The position numbers were made by a program, and so were the translations under genes. Below the pieces are notes generated by a model. That model was not told where the DNA came from and did no database searches. It saw only the letters and a list, made by a program, of their open reading frames with translations. 64,000 nucleotides of DNA, from contig NZ_JBIWEX010000025.1 of the NCBI RefSeq assembly GCF_044762745.1, positions 1 through 64,000 of the forward strand, written 5' to 3'. This document shows positions 6,960 through 14,427 of the stretch, one piece after another (position 1 is the first letter of the stretch; each line of letters begins with the position of its first letter). The DNA is from Psychrobacillus sp044762745 (GTDB taxonomy: Bacteria; Bacillota; Bacilli; Bacillales_A; Planococcaceae).

Positions 6960-7484
6960 ATGAATAAGAAGATGTTACTTTCACTAATCGATAAAGAAGT
7001 AAAAGTAGATAGAGGAGGACCCGAGTCCCGTGTAGGTAAGCTTCTTTCCGTAGAAGATGATCATTTCACGTTGCTTACTGCTGATGACGGCATTATTTAT
7101 TATAATACACAACATATTAAAAGCTTAACAATTAATACAAAAAATCAGACGCAATTGGGATTTGAGATTCCCAAAAAATTTGAGTACATTACAGCAAATG
7201 ACTTCAAAGGTGTTTTGGGAAAACTAGCACTTCGATGGGTAAAAGTAAATCGTGGTGGACCAGAAACACTAGAAGGTGTAATGGACTATGTGGATGACGA
7301 TTATATTACAATTGTCTCGAATGAAGAAATAGTCCGAATTTCATTGTTCCATATTCGAAACATTAGCTACGGAGTAAAAATTGAAAAACCAAAAGAAAAT
7401 GAGCAAGCAAACGGTGGGAGAAACAATCAGGAAAGAGCAAAGAATAATAGCAAAAAAAATGATTCCAATAAAGAAAGCGAATAA
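6960..7484 (+). CDS. CotB-like spore coat protein (first of three)
   Basis: A 174-residue protein clearly related to the N-terminal part of B. subtilis CotB. It contains two repeats of a small beta-rich module, each with the RGGPE signature: VDRGGPESRVGKLLSV at about 16-31 and VNRGGPETLEGVMDYV at about 96-111. Each repeat ends with a strand of the form IIYYNTQHIKSL or RISLFHIRNIS. The C-terminus (about 140-174) is Asn/Lys/Glu/Ser-rich and disordered, far shorter than the Ser-rich tail of true CotB. ATG follows AAAGGAGG at 7-8 bases. It heads a set of three related genes. A coat location is inferred from the family. Confidence 0.82.
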   Translation: MNKKMLLSLIDKEVKVDRGGPESRVGKLLSVEDDHFTLLTADDGIIYYNTQHIKSLTINTKNQTQLGFEIPKKFEYITANDFKGVLGKLALRWVKVNRGGPETLEGVMDYVDDDYITIVSNEEIVRISLFHIRNISYGVKIEKPKENEQANGGRNNQERAKNNSKKNDSNKESE

Positions 7485-7493
7485 CTAGATACT

Positions 7494-7530
7494 ATATTCG
7501 TCGCTCCTATCTTGCGGAAGCGACGAATAT
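7494..7530 (+). terminator. Strong hairpin between CotB-like genes
   Basis: A perfect 12-bp stem, ATATTCGTCGCT (7494-7505) with AGCGACGAATAT (7519-7530). No T-run follows, so it may be a weak terminator, an RNA processing or stability element, or a protein site. It ends 8 bases before the ribosome site of the next gene. Confidence 0.5.
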
Positions 7531-7552
7531 TCTATGAAGGAGGCGCTCTAAG

Positions 7553-9127
7553 TTGCGAGAGAAGAATATGAAAACAGTATTAGACTCCCTTAAGAATATG
7601 AAAATACGCTTATATTTAGAGGGAAGTCAATTTGTAGAAGGTGTTTTGTTGAACGTTAAACAGGATTACCTAGTTGTTGATGTAGGTGGAAAACTATGTT
7701 ATTTCACACTCGATCATATTCAAGCTCTATCGAATAATGCAAAAAACTTTCACATTTTCCCCAAAAACGATGTTGATTTGAACAATAATGATCTAATAGG
7801 TGTTTTGAAGGAATTAAAATACAATTGGGTAACTATTAATAGTTTGAGTGATCAGGAACTATTTGGAGTACTAAGCAATATTTTTGAAGACTCGATTATT
7901 GTAATTAATCAACAAGAACTACACTATATAGCTAAATCACATATATCGAATATTCATAAAGGAATATCCGAGAAGGAGAAAAACATAACAAGTAGCAAAG
8001 AAAAGCTAAATGTTGAAAAAACAACGGCGAATATGGAGCTAAATCAAGTTATGGAAAAAGCTACAGAAATTAGTCAAGAAGAAACGATACAAGACGTAAT
8101 TTCTAGTTGGATCGAAGAAATAAACGAACCCGTTAACTCAAAGGATGAAGTAGAAAAATATTTGCCACAGGAACAAATGGTGTCAGATGTTAAGGATGAA
8201 ACAAATAGTAATGAATTAGAAAAATTAAATGGAGACCATGAAGACCCTAATTTCAATGGAATAAAACAGCTTTTGGAACATCTTAATTCAATAGGCCAAT
8301 TTAAAGTTGCGGAGCAATCTACAGAAATCAGAAAAGAAATAACGATACAAGACGCAATTTCTAGTTTGATCAAAGAAATAAACGAACTGGATGACTCAAA
8401 GGAAGAAGTAGAAAAATATTTACCACAGAAACGAGTTGTGTCAGATATTAATGAGTCAATAGCTCAAAAGATTGAGCCAATTCACGCTTCACTTGAAGAA
8501 ATAATAGAAGGGAGTAATCTGGACGTAGTAGCTGATTCAACTACTAACAAATTGAAAGTAGAGAAAATAATGCAAACAGAACCTCCAGTAAGGAAAAACG
8601 AAAAAAGAATACTTCTAACGCCATGGAGTAAAATGAACTACGACCAAAATGCAATTGCTATCGCTCCGAAAAAAGATAAAGAAAGTTCAAATAATATAGG
8701 AGAACTTCCATTAAAGAAAACACAACTATTATTAGATAAAGAGCAAGATCTTCCTGCAACAAATGAAGCCCTAGAACAGGAAGAATTGAATATTGAAATG
8801 AAATCGCCAGAACCTATAGAAATAGTTGCCACAAAAACAACATTAATCAGCCCTCGAGAGAGAAAAGCGATGCTAGAAAAGCAATACTATGCACTGATGA
8901 GACATGCAGAACAAAGTTCTACCAATCTGGAACACCAAATTGCAACAATTAAATCCTTCCATCCTTCCCCTTTAGAGAATGAAGCAAACAATGATCTAGA
9001 TAGTGGCGAATTACAAAAAATCCGCGTGCAGGAACGTAAAAAAGGGGAAAAAGCGATGTTAGAGAAACAGTTCAATTCTCTAATGCGGCACGCAGCTAAG
9101 ATGTACCGTCAATTGAGGGACTATTAG
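7553..9127 (+). CDS. Large CotB-like repeat protein (second of three)
   Basis: A 524-residue protein. Residues 1-150 carry two degenerate CotB-like modules (YLEGSQFVEGVLLNVKQDYL; LFGVLSNIFEDSIIVI) in which the RGGPE signature is lost. Residues about 160-310 are acidic and contain a duplicated block whose copies start 258 bp (86 codons) apart at 8061 and 8319, each with ETIQDVISS-like and EVEKYLPQ motifs. The C-terminal third has two copies of the motif AMLEKQ-[YF]-xx-LMRHA, at about residues 440 and 502. No membrane segment or signal peptide. TTG start behind AAGGAGG at 8 bases. Probably a coat or exosporium scaffold; function is inference. Confidence 0.65.
   Translation: MREKNMKTVLDSLKNMKIRLYLEGSQFVEGVLLNVKQDYLVVDVGGKLCYFTLDHIQALSNNAKNFHIFPKNDVDLNNNDLIGVLKELKYNWVTINSLSDQELFGVLSNIFEDSIIVINQQELHYIAKSHISNIHKGISEKEKNITSSKEKLNVEKTTANMELNQVMEKATEISQEETIQDVISSWIEEINEPVNSKDEVEKYLPQEQMVSDVKDETNSNELEKLNGDHEDPNFNGIKQLLEHLNSIGQFKVAEQSTEIRKEITIQDAISSLIKEINELDDSKEEVEKYLPQKRVVSDINESIAQKIEPIHASLEEIIEGSNLDVVADSTTNKLKVEKIMQTEPPVRKNEKRILLTPWSKMNYDQNAIAIAPKKDKESSNNIGELPLKKTQLLLDKEQDLPATNEALEQEELNIEMKSPEPIEIVATKTTLISPRERKAMLEKQYYALMRHAEQSSTNLEHQIATIKSFHPSPLENEANNDLDSGELQKIRVQERKKGEKAMLEKQFNSLMRHAAKMYRQLRDY
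8061..8448 (+). repeat. 258-bp-period internal duplication in the large CotB-like gene
   Basis: The segment 8061-8190 recurs at 8319-8448, in frame and with many identical stretches (for example CTACAGAAAT at both starts and GTAGAAAAATATTT in both). The period is exactly 86 codons. This is a diverged gene-internal tandem duplication. Confidence 0.8.
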
Positions 9128-9152
9128 ATAATAATTAAAAGGAGATGTGCCC

Positions 9153-9830
9153 TTGAATAAAACTATTCAAAGTCTTATCAAGGAAATTGTTAAAATAGAA
9201 GTTTCAGGGAAAAAATTAATTAATGGTACGGTGATTGATTTAGGAAGTGACCTACTTGTACTGTTTAACGGTACAAATTTTATGTACATTCCTCTCGAAC
9301 ATATCCAAAACCTAAAAATGGATAAAAACAATGAAGAGGATATCCAGGATCCTACGGAAGACCCGAGTATAAAAGCTGGAGAAACACAACAAGAGTTATC
9401 GTTTAAAGAAACACTTGTCCTTGCAATTGGAAGGTATGTTGAACTATACGTTACAGACAGCCAACCTCTACATGGTCACATAACGAGTGTGCAAGACGAT
9501 TATTTTGTTTTTTATTCCCCAATCTATAAATTGATGTATATTCCAATAGCGCATCTAAAATGGCTAATTCCTTATGCTCAAAATGAAAGTCCTTATGGTT
9601 TAGACGAAAAACATAGTATATTACAGTCGAATAGTGAAGTGCTTGCAACTACGTTTAAAAAGCAGATTGAAAAGTTTACAAATAAAATCGTCGTATTAAA
9701 TATTGGAGGAATAAAAAGTTACAATGGAAAAATAAATAATATCGATGATCAATTGATGGAAGTGCAAAAAGCAAGGAAAAATGCTATATATCTAAACATT
9801 GATCATATAAAAACGCTTCACTTAGTGTAA
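9153..9830 (+). CDS. CotB-like three-module protein (third of three)
   Basis: A 225-residue protein made of three copies of the same small beta module as in the two genes upstream: about 12-55 (VKIEVSGKKLINGTVIDLGS), 88-135 (VELYVTDSQPLHGHITSV) and 175-225 (VVLNIGGIKSYNGKINNI). Each closes with a strand pattern MYIPLEHIQNL, MYIPIAHLKWL or IYLNIDHIKTL. The RGGPE signature is absent. TTG at 9153 is chosen because GGAG lies 8 bases upstream; GTG at 9147 is too close. It starts 25 bp after the second gene and is followed by a strong terminator, so the three form one unit. Function by relation to CotB only. Confidence 0.7.
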   Translation: MNKTIQSLIKEIVKIEVSGKKLINGTVIDLGSDLLVLFNGTNFMYIPLEHIQNLKMDKNNEEDIQDPTEDPSIKAGETQQELSFKETLVLAIGRYVELYVTDSQPLHGHITSVQDDYFVFYSPIYKLMYIPIAHLKWLIPYAQNESPYGLDEKHSILQSNSEVLATTFKKQIEKFTNKIVVLNIGGIKSYNGKINNIDDQLMEVQKARKNAIYLNIDHIKTLHLV

Positions 9831-9836
9831 AACGTA

Positions 9837-9893
9837 AAAATAGCAACTGCAAGAAGTATGAAAATGTGCATGCTTCTTGCAGTTGCTATTTAT
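9837..9893 (+). terminator. Strong terminator after the CotB-like set
   Basis: A perfect 18-bp stem AATAGCAACTGCAAGAAG / CTTCTTGCAGTTGCTATT with a 16-base loop, followed by TTATGTTCTTT. Confidence 0.85.
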
Positions 9894-10005
9894 GTTCTTT
9901 CAAGAAATTACGATACCTTATGACATACATCTCACCCCAAGCAAATAGAAGTGAATATACATACATGGAATGGACAAACAAAAAAGGAGAGGACATGATA
10001 CATGT

Positions 10006-11364
10006 ATGAGTTTTCAGATAGGAATCGCCAGTTTGGTATTCCTTACGACTATGTTAGTCATTTTTTGGAGACCTAGAGGATTAAATGAGGCATGGCCAGC
10101 AGCAATTGGCGCAGCGATTATTTTACTTGCTGGAATTGTATCTCAAGCAGATATTATGGATATCATCAGTAAAATTGGTGGTGCTTCCATAACAATAATG
10201 GCAACGATAGTAATGGCTGTTATTTTAGAAAGTTTCGGTTTTTTCAACTGGGCAGCTGCAAGGCTTGCTAATTTAGCGAAAGGTTCTGGTTACCGCTTAT
10301 ATTGGTATATCCAATTGCTATGTTTTTTGATGACATTATTGTTTAATAATGATGGAAGCATTTTAATAACAACTCCCATTTTAATCTTACTACTTCATAA
10401 TCTTCGTCTTAAACCTCATCAGCAAATTCCATATTTGTTAAGCGGTGCACTTATCGCAACAGCTTCTAGTGCGCCAATTGGCGTAAGTAATATTGTTAAC
10501 CTGATCGCTTTAAATATTGTTGACATGTCTCTATGGATGCATACAGCAATGATGTTTGTACCAGCAACATTAGGTTTGTTATTTATGTCATTCTTAATGT
10601 ATCTCGTTATAAAGAAAAAATTACCTAAAACATTGCCAAATGCAGCAACAGATATTGAGGAATATTTTTTTACGAAAAACTTCCATCCTTTAAAAAAGAA
10701 AACATCAGTAGAATCCAAACAGAAACGAACCAAATTTATGTTGAAAATATTACTATTTGTTTTTACTATGCGTTGCTTACTTTTTGTAGCTTCATATATA
10801 AATGTACCAATTGAATTTGTAGCTGTATTCGGATCCTTTGTTCTGCTTATGTGGAGATGGTATCAACTAGGAACGAACCCATTGGATATATTAAAGAAGA
10901 CCCCTTGGCATATACTAATATTTGCGTTCTCTATGTATGTAATTATATACGCTTTAAATAATGTTGGTTTAACCAACTTACTTGTACAATGGTTTGAACC
11001 TATCGTCAACCAAGGCCTGTTCCAAGCAAGTTTTATTATGGGGGGATTAGTATCGGTACTTTCGAACTTGTTTAATAACCACCCTGCTTTGATGGTTGGT
11101 ACGATTACCTTAACGAAAATGGGGCTAGATCCAATCACATTAAAAACAATTTATCTTGCCAACATAATTGGGAGTGATATGGGGTCTTTATTACTACCGA
11201 TTGGTACACTTGCTTCGCTTATTTGGATGCATATTTTAAGAAAAAATAAAATAAAAGTTACTTGGAAGGACTATTTAAGTGTAACGATCATTGTTATCCC
11301 AATTTCCACGATCGTAACATTAACACTTTTATTTTTCTGGGTACAGTTAGTTTTTGCAAAATAA
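10006..11364 (+). CDS. ArsB-type anion transporter (arsenite efflux family)
   Basis: A 452-residue integral membrane protein with about 11-12 hydrophobic segments, of the ArsB/NhaD ion-transporter superfamily and closest in my judgement to Bacillus ArsB. Family features are WRPRGLNEAWPAAIGA near the N-terminus, LLFNNDGSILITTPILI at about 105-121, ATASSAPIGVSNIVNLIAL, and the second half-repeat SNLFNNHPALMVGTITL. The start MSFQIG at 10006 matches family N-termini; the in-frame ATG at 9970 overlaps the GGAGAGG ribosome site. No arsR or arsC is nearby, so arsenite efflux is unproven; another anion is possible. Confidence 0.8.
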   Translation: MSFQIGIASLVFLTTMLVIFWRPRGLNEAWPAAIGAAIILLAGIVSQADIMDIISKIGGASITIMATIVMAVILESFGFFNWAAARLANLAKGSGYRLYWYIQLLCFLMTLLFNNDGSILITTPILILLLHNLRLKPHQQIPYLLSGALIATASSAPIGVSNIVNLIALNIVDMSLWMHTAMMFVPATLGLLFMSFLMYLVIKKKLPKTLPNAATDIEEYFFTKNFHPLKKKTSVESKQKRTKFMLKILLFVFTMRCLLFVASYINVPIEFVAVFGSFVLLMWRWYQLGTNPLDILKKTPWHILIFAFSMYVIIYALNNVGLTNLLVQWFEPIVNQGLFQASFIMGGLVSVLSNLFNNHPALMVGTITLTKMGLDPITLKTIYLANIIGSDMGSLLLPIGTLASLIWMHILRKNKIKVTWKDYLSVTIIVIPISTIVTLTLLFFWVQLVFAK

Positions 11365-11734
11365 AGGTAGGGGGGCAAGAAAATTTCTAACAAGAAATAA
11401 TCCTGCTTCTCTATTAAATGAATAAAAGAATCCATCGATAAAAACGTCTTTTTTCCGCTTATGAATTCAAAAAAGATAAGGGGACTTTAAGATGTAATTA
11501 GTATGGATTCTTTATAAATTATGAGTTATGTAGATTGGTAGAGAAATGATTACTTATATAGTTTCAACGTTTTTTGCATATATGAAAGTAGTAGCAATAA
11601 TCCATACATATACTCATAAAAAAGGAGAAAACCTATGGATGGTTTTTTACTTTAGTTTTGAATCAGTCCTAGTATGTATATGTTAATCAGTGGAGAATTG
11701 ATACAAAACAACTTGTACTAATTAACCTAAACAA
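11365..11734. other. Geneless stretch between convergent genes
   Basis: AT-rich sequence with no supported gene. One item is odd: AAAAGGAG followed at 8 bases by an ATG at 11635 opens a frame of only six codons. A 46-codon frame starts at 11547 without a clear ribosome site. These may be remnants of a decayed small gene. No repeat from elsewhere in the window was recognised. Confidence 0.6.
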
Positions 11735-11768
11735 AAAGTGGGATGCATATCTATTGCATCCCACTTTA
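11734..11768 (-). terminator. Bidirectional terminator, mainly for yjcF
   Basis: A perfect 13-bp stem AAAGTGGGATGCA/TGCATCCCACTTT with a 7-base loop. The minus strand continues TTTTTGTTT, the plus strand AATTTG. It lies 12 bp past the yjcF stop. Confidence 0.85.
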
Positions 11769-11779
11769 ATTTGCACTTA

Positions 11780-12211
11780 CTATAAACTTTTATCCATCGC
11801 ACGATGCGGAATACCTGCTTCTAGAAATTCAGGAGAAGTAATCGTGTAATTTCTTTTTTCATAAAATGGAATAGCATAGCTTTGCGCATTTAACTTCAGC
11901 TTTTGAAAACCATTAGAAAATGCATAGTCTTCCATACATTGCATCATTAAGTTTCCAAATTTTTTGCCTCTATACTCAGGGAGAATACAAACACGTTCTA
12001 CTTTACCGATAGAAGGTTCTGTCGAGCGAATACGACCTGCACCAAAAGGTATCTCCCCATCATAAGCAACAAAATGAACTGCCTCCGCATCGTATTCGTC
12101 TAATTCTAGATGAAGAGGTACATCTTGTTCTTCTACAAAGACTTTTCGTCGAACGACGATTGCATCTTCATATTCTTTTTCAGTTTCTACTCTTTTTGCG
12201 ATAACCAACAC
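11780..12211 (-). CDS. yjcF: GNAT-family acetyltransferase YjcF
   Basis: A 143-residue GNAT acetyltransferase. The N-terminus has the YjcF/ElaA-like pattern VRRKVFVEEQDVPLHLELDEYD, and the acetyl-CoA loop is represented by VCILPEYRGKKFGNLMMQCM (residues about 74-93), close to the QxxGxG/A motif. The C-terminus ends GIPHRAMDKSL. The substrate is unknown. It begins with GTG immediately after the yjcG stop, with the ribosome site GGAGCTG inside yjcG, so the two are coupled. The order yjcF-yjcG-yjcH matches B. subtilis. Confidence 0.85.
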   Translation of the reverse strand: MLVIAKRVETEKEYEDAIVVRRKVFVEEQDVPLHLELDEYDAEAVHFVAYDGEIPFGAGRIRSTEPSIGKVERVCILPEYRGKKFGNLMMQCMEDYAFSNGFQKLKLNAQSYAIPFYEKRNYTITSPEFLEAGIPHRAMDKSL

Positions 12212-12727
12212 TTATTCAGCTCCAGACAATCTAAATGTTTCGTAAACGGTCCAAGAACCATCTTCTAGTTGGTATAACAAATGAAGGCGATCGATTTGTT
12301 CTTCAAATTCTGCACCAATCATTTTTAATTGAGGATAAATATCATCGTGTTCACTTGCATTCAATTTTTGTGCGATCGTAATATGTGGAACAAATGCATA
12401 ATTTTCCTCGTCATTAAATCCAATATTATTTAAACTTTTGTGTAAAGAGATCAGTTCCTCTGTTGGTTCTACATTGAAGTAAATAGCATTTGTAACAGGA
12501 GCAAATGAACTAACTTTAGACGTTTTTAACGTAAACGGTTTATGTTCTTTTGCAACGAGGGCTATATTTTCTGATATTTTCTTGATTTCGTTCTCGTTTG
12601 CTTCGAATACTCCTTTAACCGTCATATGCGGTGTGATTAATGCATAATGAGGGTCATAGCGCTTTCTATAAGAGTTAGCGAAGTCCTGTACTTTTTTGGA
12701 TGGGAAAGCAACAATACCGTATTTCAT
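12212..12727 (-). CDS. yjcG: 2H phosphoesterase-like protein YjcG
   Basis: A 171-residue member of the LigT/2H phosphoesterase (2'-5' RNA ligase-like) superfamily. The two catalytic HxT motifs are visible as HMTVKG at about 34-39 and HITIAQ at about 115-120. The family is cytoplasmic; the natural substrate of YjcG is not known. The start ATG has GAGGAGGTAATG upstream. It sits between yjcH and yjcF and shares their minus-strand unit. Confidence 0.88.
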   Translation of the reverse strand: MKYGIVAFPSKKVQDFANSYRKRYDPHYALITPHMTVKGVFEANENEIKKISENIALVAKEHKPFTLKTSKVSSFAPVTNAIYFNVEPTEELISLHKSLNNIGFNDEENYAFVPHITIAQKLNASEHDDIYPQLKMIGAEFEEQIDRLHLLYQLEDGSWTVYETFRLSGAE

Positions 12728-12785
12728 TTTTCATTACCTCCTCGAAGTTTTTATAGACCACATAACTAGTATAACAAAAAATAAT

Positions 12786-13508
12786 TTATAAACCGAAATT
12801 GTTTTGTAATGATCTTGTCATATCTGGCTGCCAAAGCTTCCAAGTATGGTCTCCATCTAATTCGTCATAAAACGTGGAAAATCCTTTTTTTATTATTAAA
12901 TTATGCAACTTTCTATTTGGTGTGACGAAATCGGTTAATAAGCCGTCTCCTGTTTTAACACCGAGTTCGTCTTTTCCGAAGACATGATAAATAGAAAAGG
13001 CGTGTACTTCTTTATGATTTTCCACTTGAGATAATACATATTCATTTACAAGTGGAGAGTGTAAAATAACTTTTCCATATGTATTTGGATACTGAAGCGC
13101 TGTTAATAATGACACAGTTGCAGCTAAAGAATCACCGATTAATGCACGTCCCATTCCAATTTGATAGGTAGGATAGTTTGCATCTATGTAAGGAACAAGT
13201 TCTTGTGCTAAAAATCGAATATATGCCTGGTACTTCTTGCCGTCAGGATGATACTTTTCTCTACGGTCTTTTACACTTTTGTAAGGAACACCAACAATGA
13301 TCAAATTTTCGATTTTTTGTTGTTCATATAATTCATCGGCGACACGCGTAATTCGCCCTAACTGAAAATAATCTTTCCCATCGTTCGCGATAAGAATAGA
13401 ATATTTATACAATGGGGAATAATTAGGTGGTAAGTAAATAAGTAATTGCATTTCCTCTTGCAATGCGTCGCTAAAAAGCGTTAAGTCTTGTACAACTCCT
13501 CGGTTCAT
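12786..13508 (-). CDS. yjcH: Esterase-like protein YjcH
   Basis: A 240-residue alpha/beta-hydrolase of the esterase D/enterochelin-esterase type. The nucleophile elbow is GDSLAA at about residue 122, an Asp-bearing stretch HVFGKDELGVK follows, and the catalytic His is in DGDHTWKLW near the C-terminus. No signal peptide with the start chosen. ATG at 13508 follows GTAGGAGGATC; the longer frame to 13580 lacks a ribosome site. Substrate unknown. The catalytic triad appears complete. Confidence 0.82.
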   Translation of the reverse strand: MNRGVVQDLTLFSDALQEEMQLLIYLPPNYSPLYKYSILIANDGKDYFQLGRITRVADELYEQQKIENLIIVGVPYKSVKDRREKYHPDGKKYQAYIRFLAQELVPYIDANYPTYQIGMGRALIGDSLAATVSLLTALQYPNTYGKVILHSPLVNEYVLSQVENHKEVHAFSIYHVFGKDELGVKTGDGLLTDFVTPNRKLHNLIIKKGFSTFYDELDGDHTWKLWQPDMTRSLQNNFGL

Positions 13509-13673
13509 ATAGATCCTCCTACAAGTAATCATTTTGTATAGAAATTGTAACATATACATGAACAGAGGTATAATAATCATCCGTTAAAAAATATTGGCGT
13601 TTGGTAAGACAATATGCATGCATAATAGGAAAGTGCAACAGTTTCAAAAAATAAGCTAGAGGGGGTAGTTAAA

Positions 13674-14258
13674 TTGGATAGACAGACGTCAAGAATACAT
13701 TCAAGAACAGTGGAAAAGGCTGCGAACGACGCATTATTTAGAAGAGGTGTGACGATTGAAGAAATTGCTAAAATCGTTTTTGAGATGCAAATGCCATACA
13801 ATAAAGGATTGACAATTGAACACTGTGTGGAATCGGTTAAAAGTGTTTTGAAAAAAAGAGAAATGCAACATGCCATTTTAGTGGGAATCGAATTAGATGA
13901 GCTTGCGGAGAAGAAGATGTTATCCGCCCCATTGCAACAAATAGTAGAAGCAGATGAGGGGCTATTTGGCGTAGATGAAACAATTGCATTAGGAGCAGTA
14001 TATACGTACGGTAGTATAGCTGTTACAACTTTTGGTCATTTAGATAAAAATAAAATTGGAATTATATCGCAGCTTGATACGAAAATTGGTAATGGTGTGC
14101 ATACTTTTTTAGACGATTTAGTATGTAGCATTGCTGCAAGTGCAGCGTCTCGGCTAGCGCATCGCACGAGGGATTTAGAAGAAGCAGATGAAACATTTGA
14201 AGATATAAAACCAGAACAAACAGCTCCTGAATCGAACATAAAGGACGTACGAACATAA
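13674..14258 (+). CDS. PgpA-family phosphatase YutG
   Basis: A 194-residue protein of the phosphatidylglycerophosphatase A family (YutG type in Bacilli). Conserved features are RRGVTIEEIAKIVFEMQ, NKGLTIEHC, GIELDELAEKKML and DEGLFGVDETIALGAVY. The C-terminal 30 residues are acidic and Pro-rich. Unlike Gram-negative PgpA there are no membrane segments, as usual for the YutG group. TTG start at 13674 behind GAGGGGGTAG. Whether it dephosphorylates phosphatidylglycerophosphate has been inferred from the family name only. Confidence 0.8.
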   Translation: MDRQTSRIHSRTVEKAANDALFRRGVTIEEIAKIVFEMQMPYNKGLTIEHCVESVKSVLKKREMQHAILVGIELDELAEKKMLSAPLQQIVEADEGLFGVDETIALGAVYTYGSIAVTTFGHLDKNKIGIISQLDTKIGNGVHTFLDDLVCSIAASAASRLAHRTRDLEEADETFEDIKPEQTAPESNIKDVRT

Positions 14259-14271
14259 TCATATGGCGATA

Positions 14272-14312
14272 TAAAATCCCAAGACTCTTACGTGTTTCTT
14301 GGGATTTTATAT
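14272..14312 (+). terminator. Terminator after the PgpA-like gene
   Basis: Stem AAAATCCCAAGA/TCTTGGGATTTT with a 12-base loop. A near-identical stem (AAATCCCAAG) is used at 16351-16387. Confidence 0.8.
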
Positions 14313-14427
14313 TGCTTTCTATTTACCTAAGTAAGTAATGGGGTTAAGATAAATGATTTCAGGGGAGTAATAAATGCAAAGTGTATTTATTTTATAATCT
14401 TAATAAATATAAAAGTAGGTGGTGCGA

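Noticed and set aside
11547..11687. Possible 46-residue gene and a six-codon frame behind AAAAGGAG
   Set aside because: The longer frame lacks a ribosome site and the shorter one is too short to support; kept only as a note in the geneless stretch.
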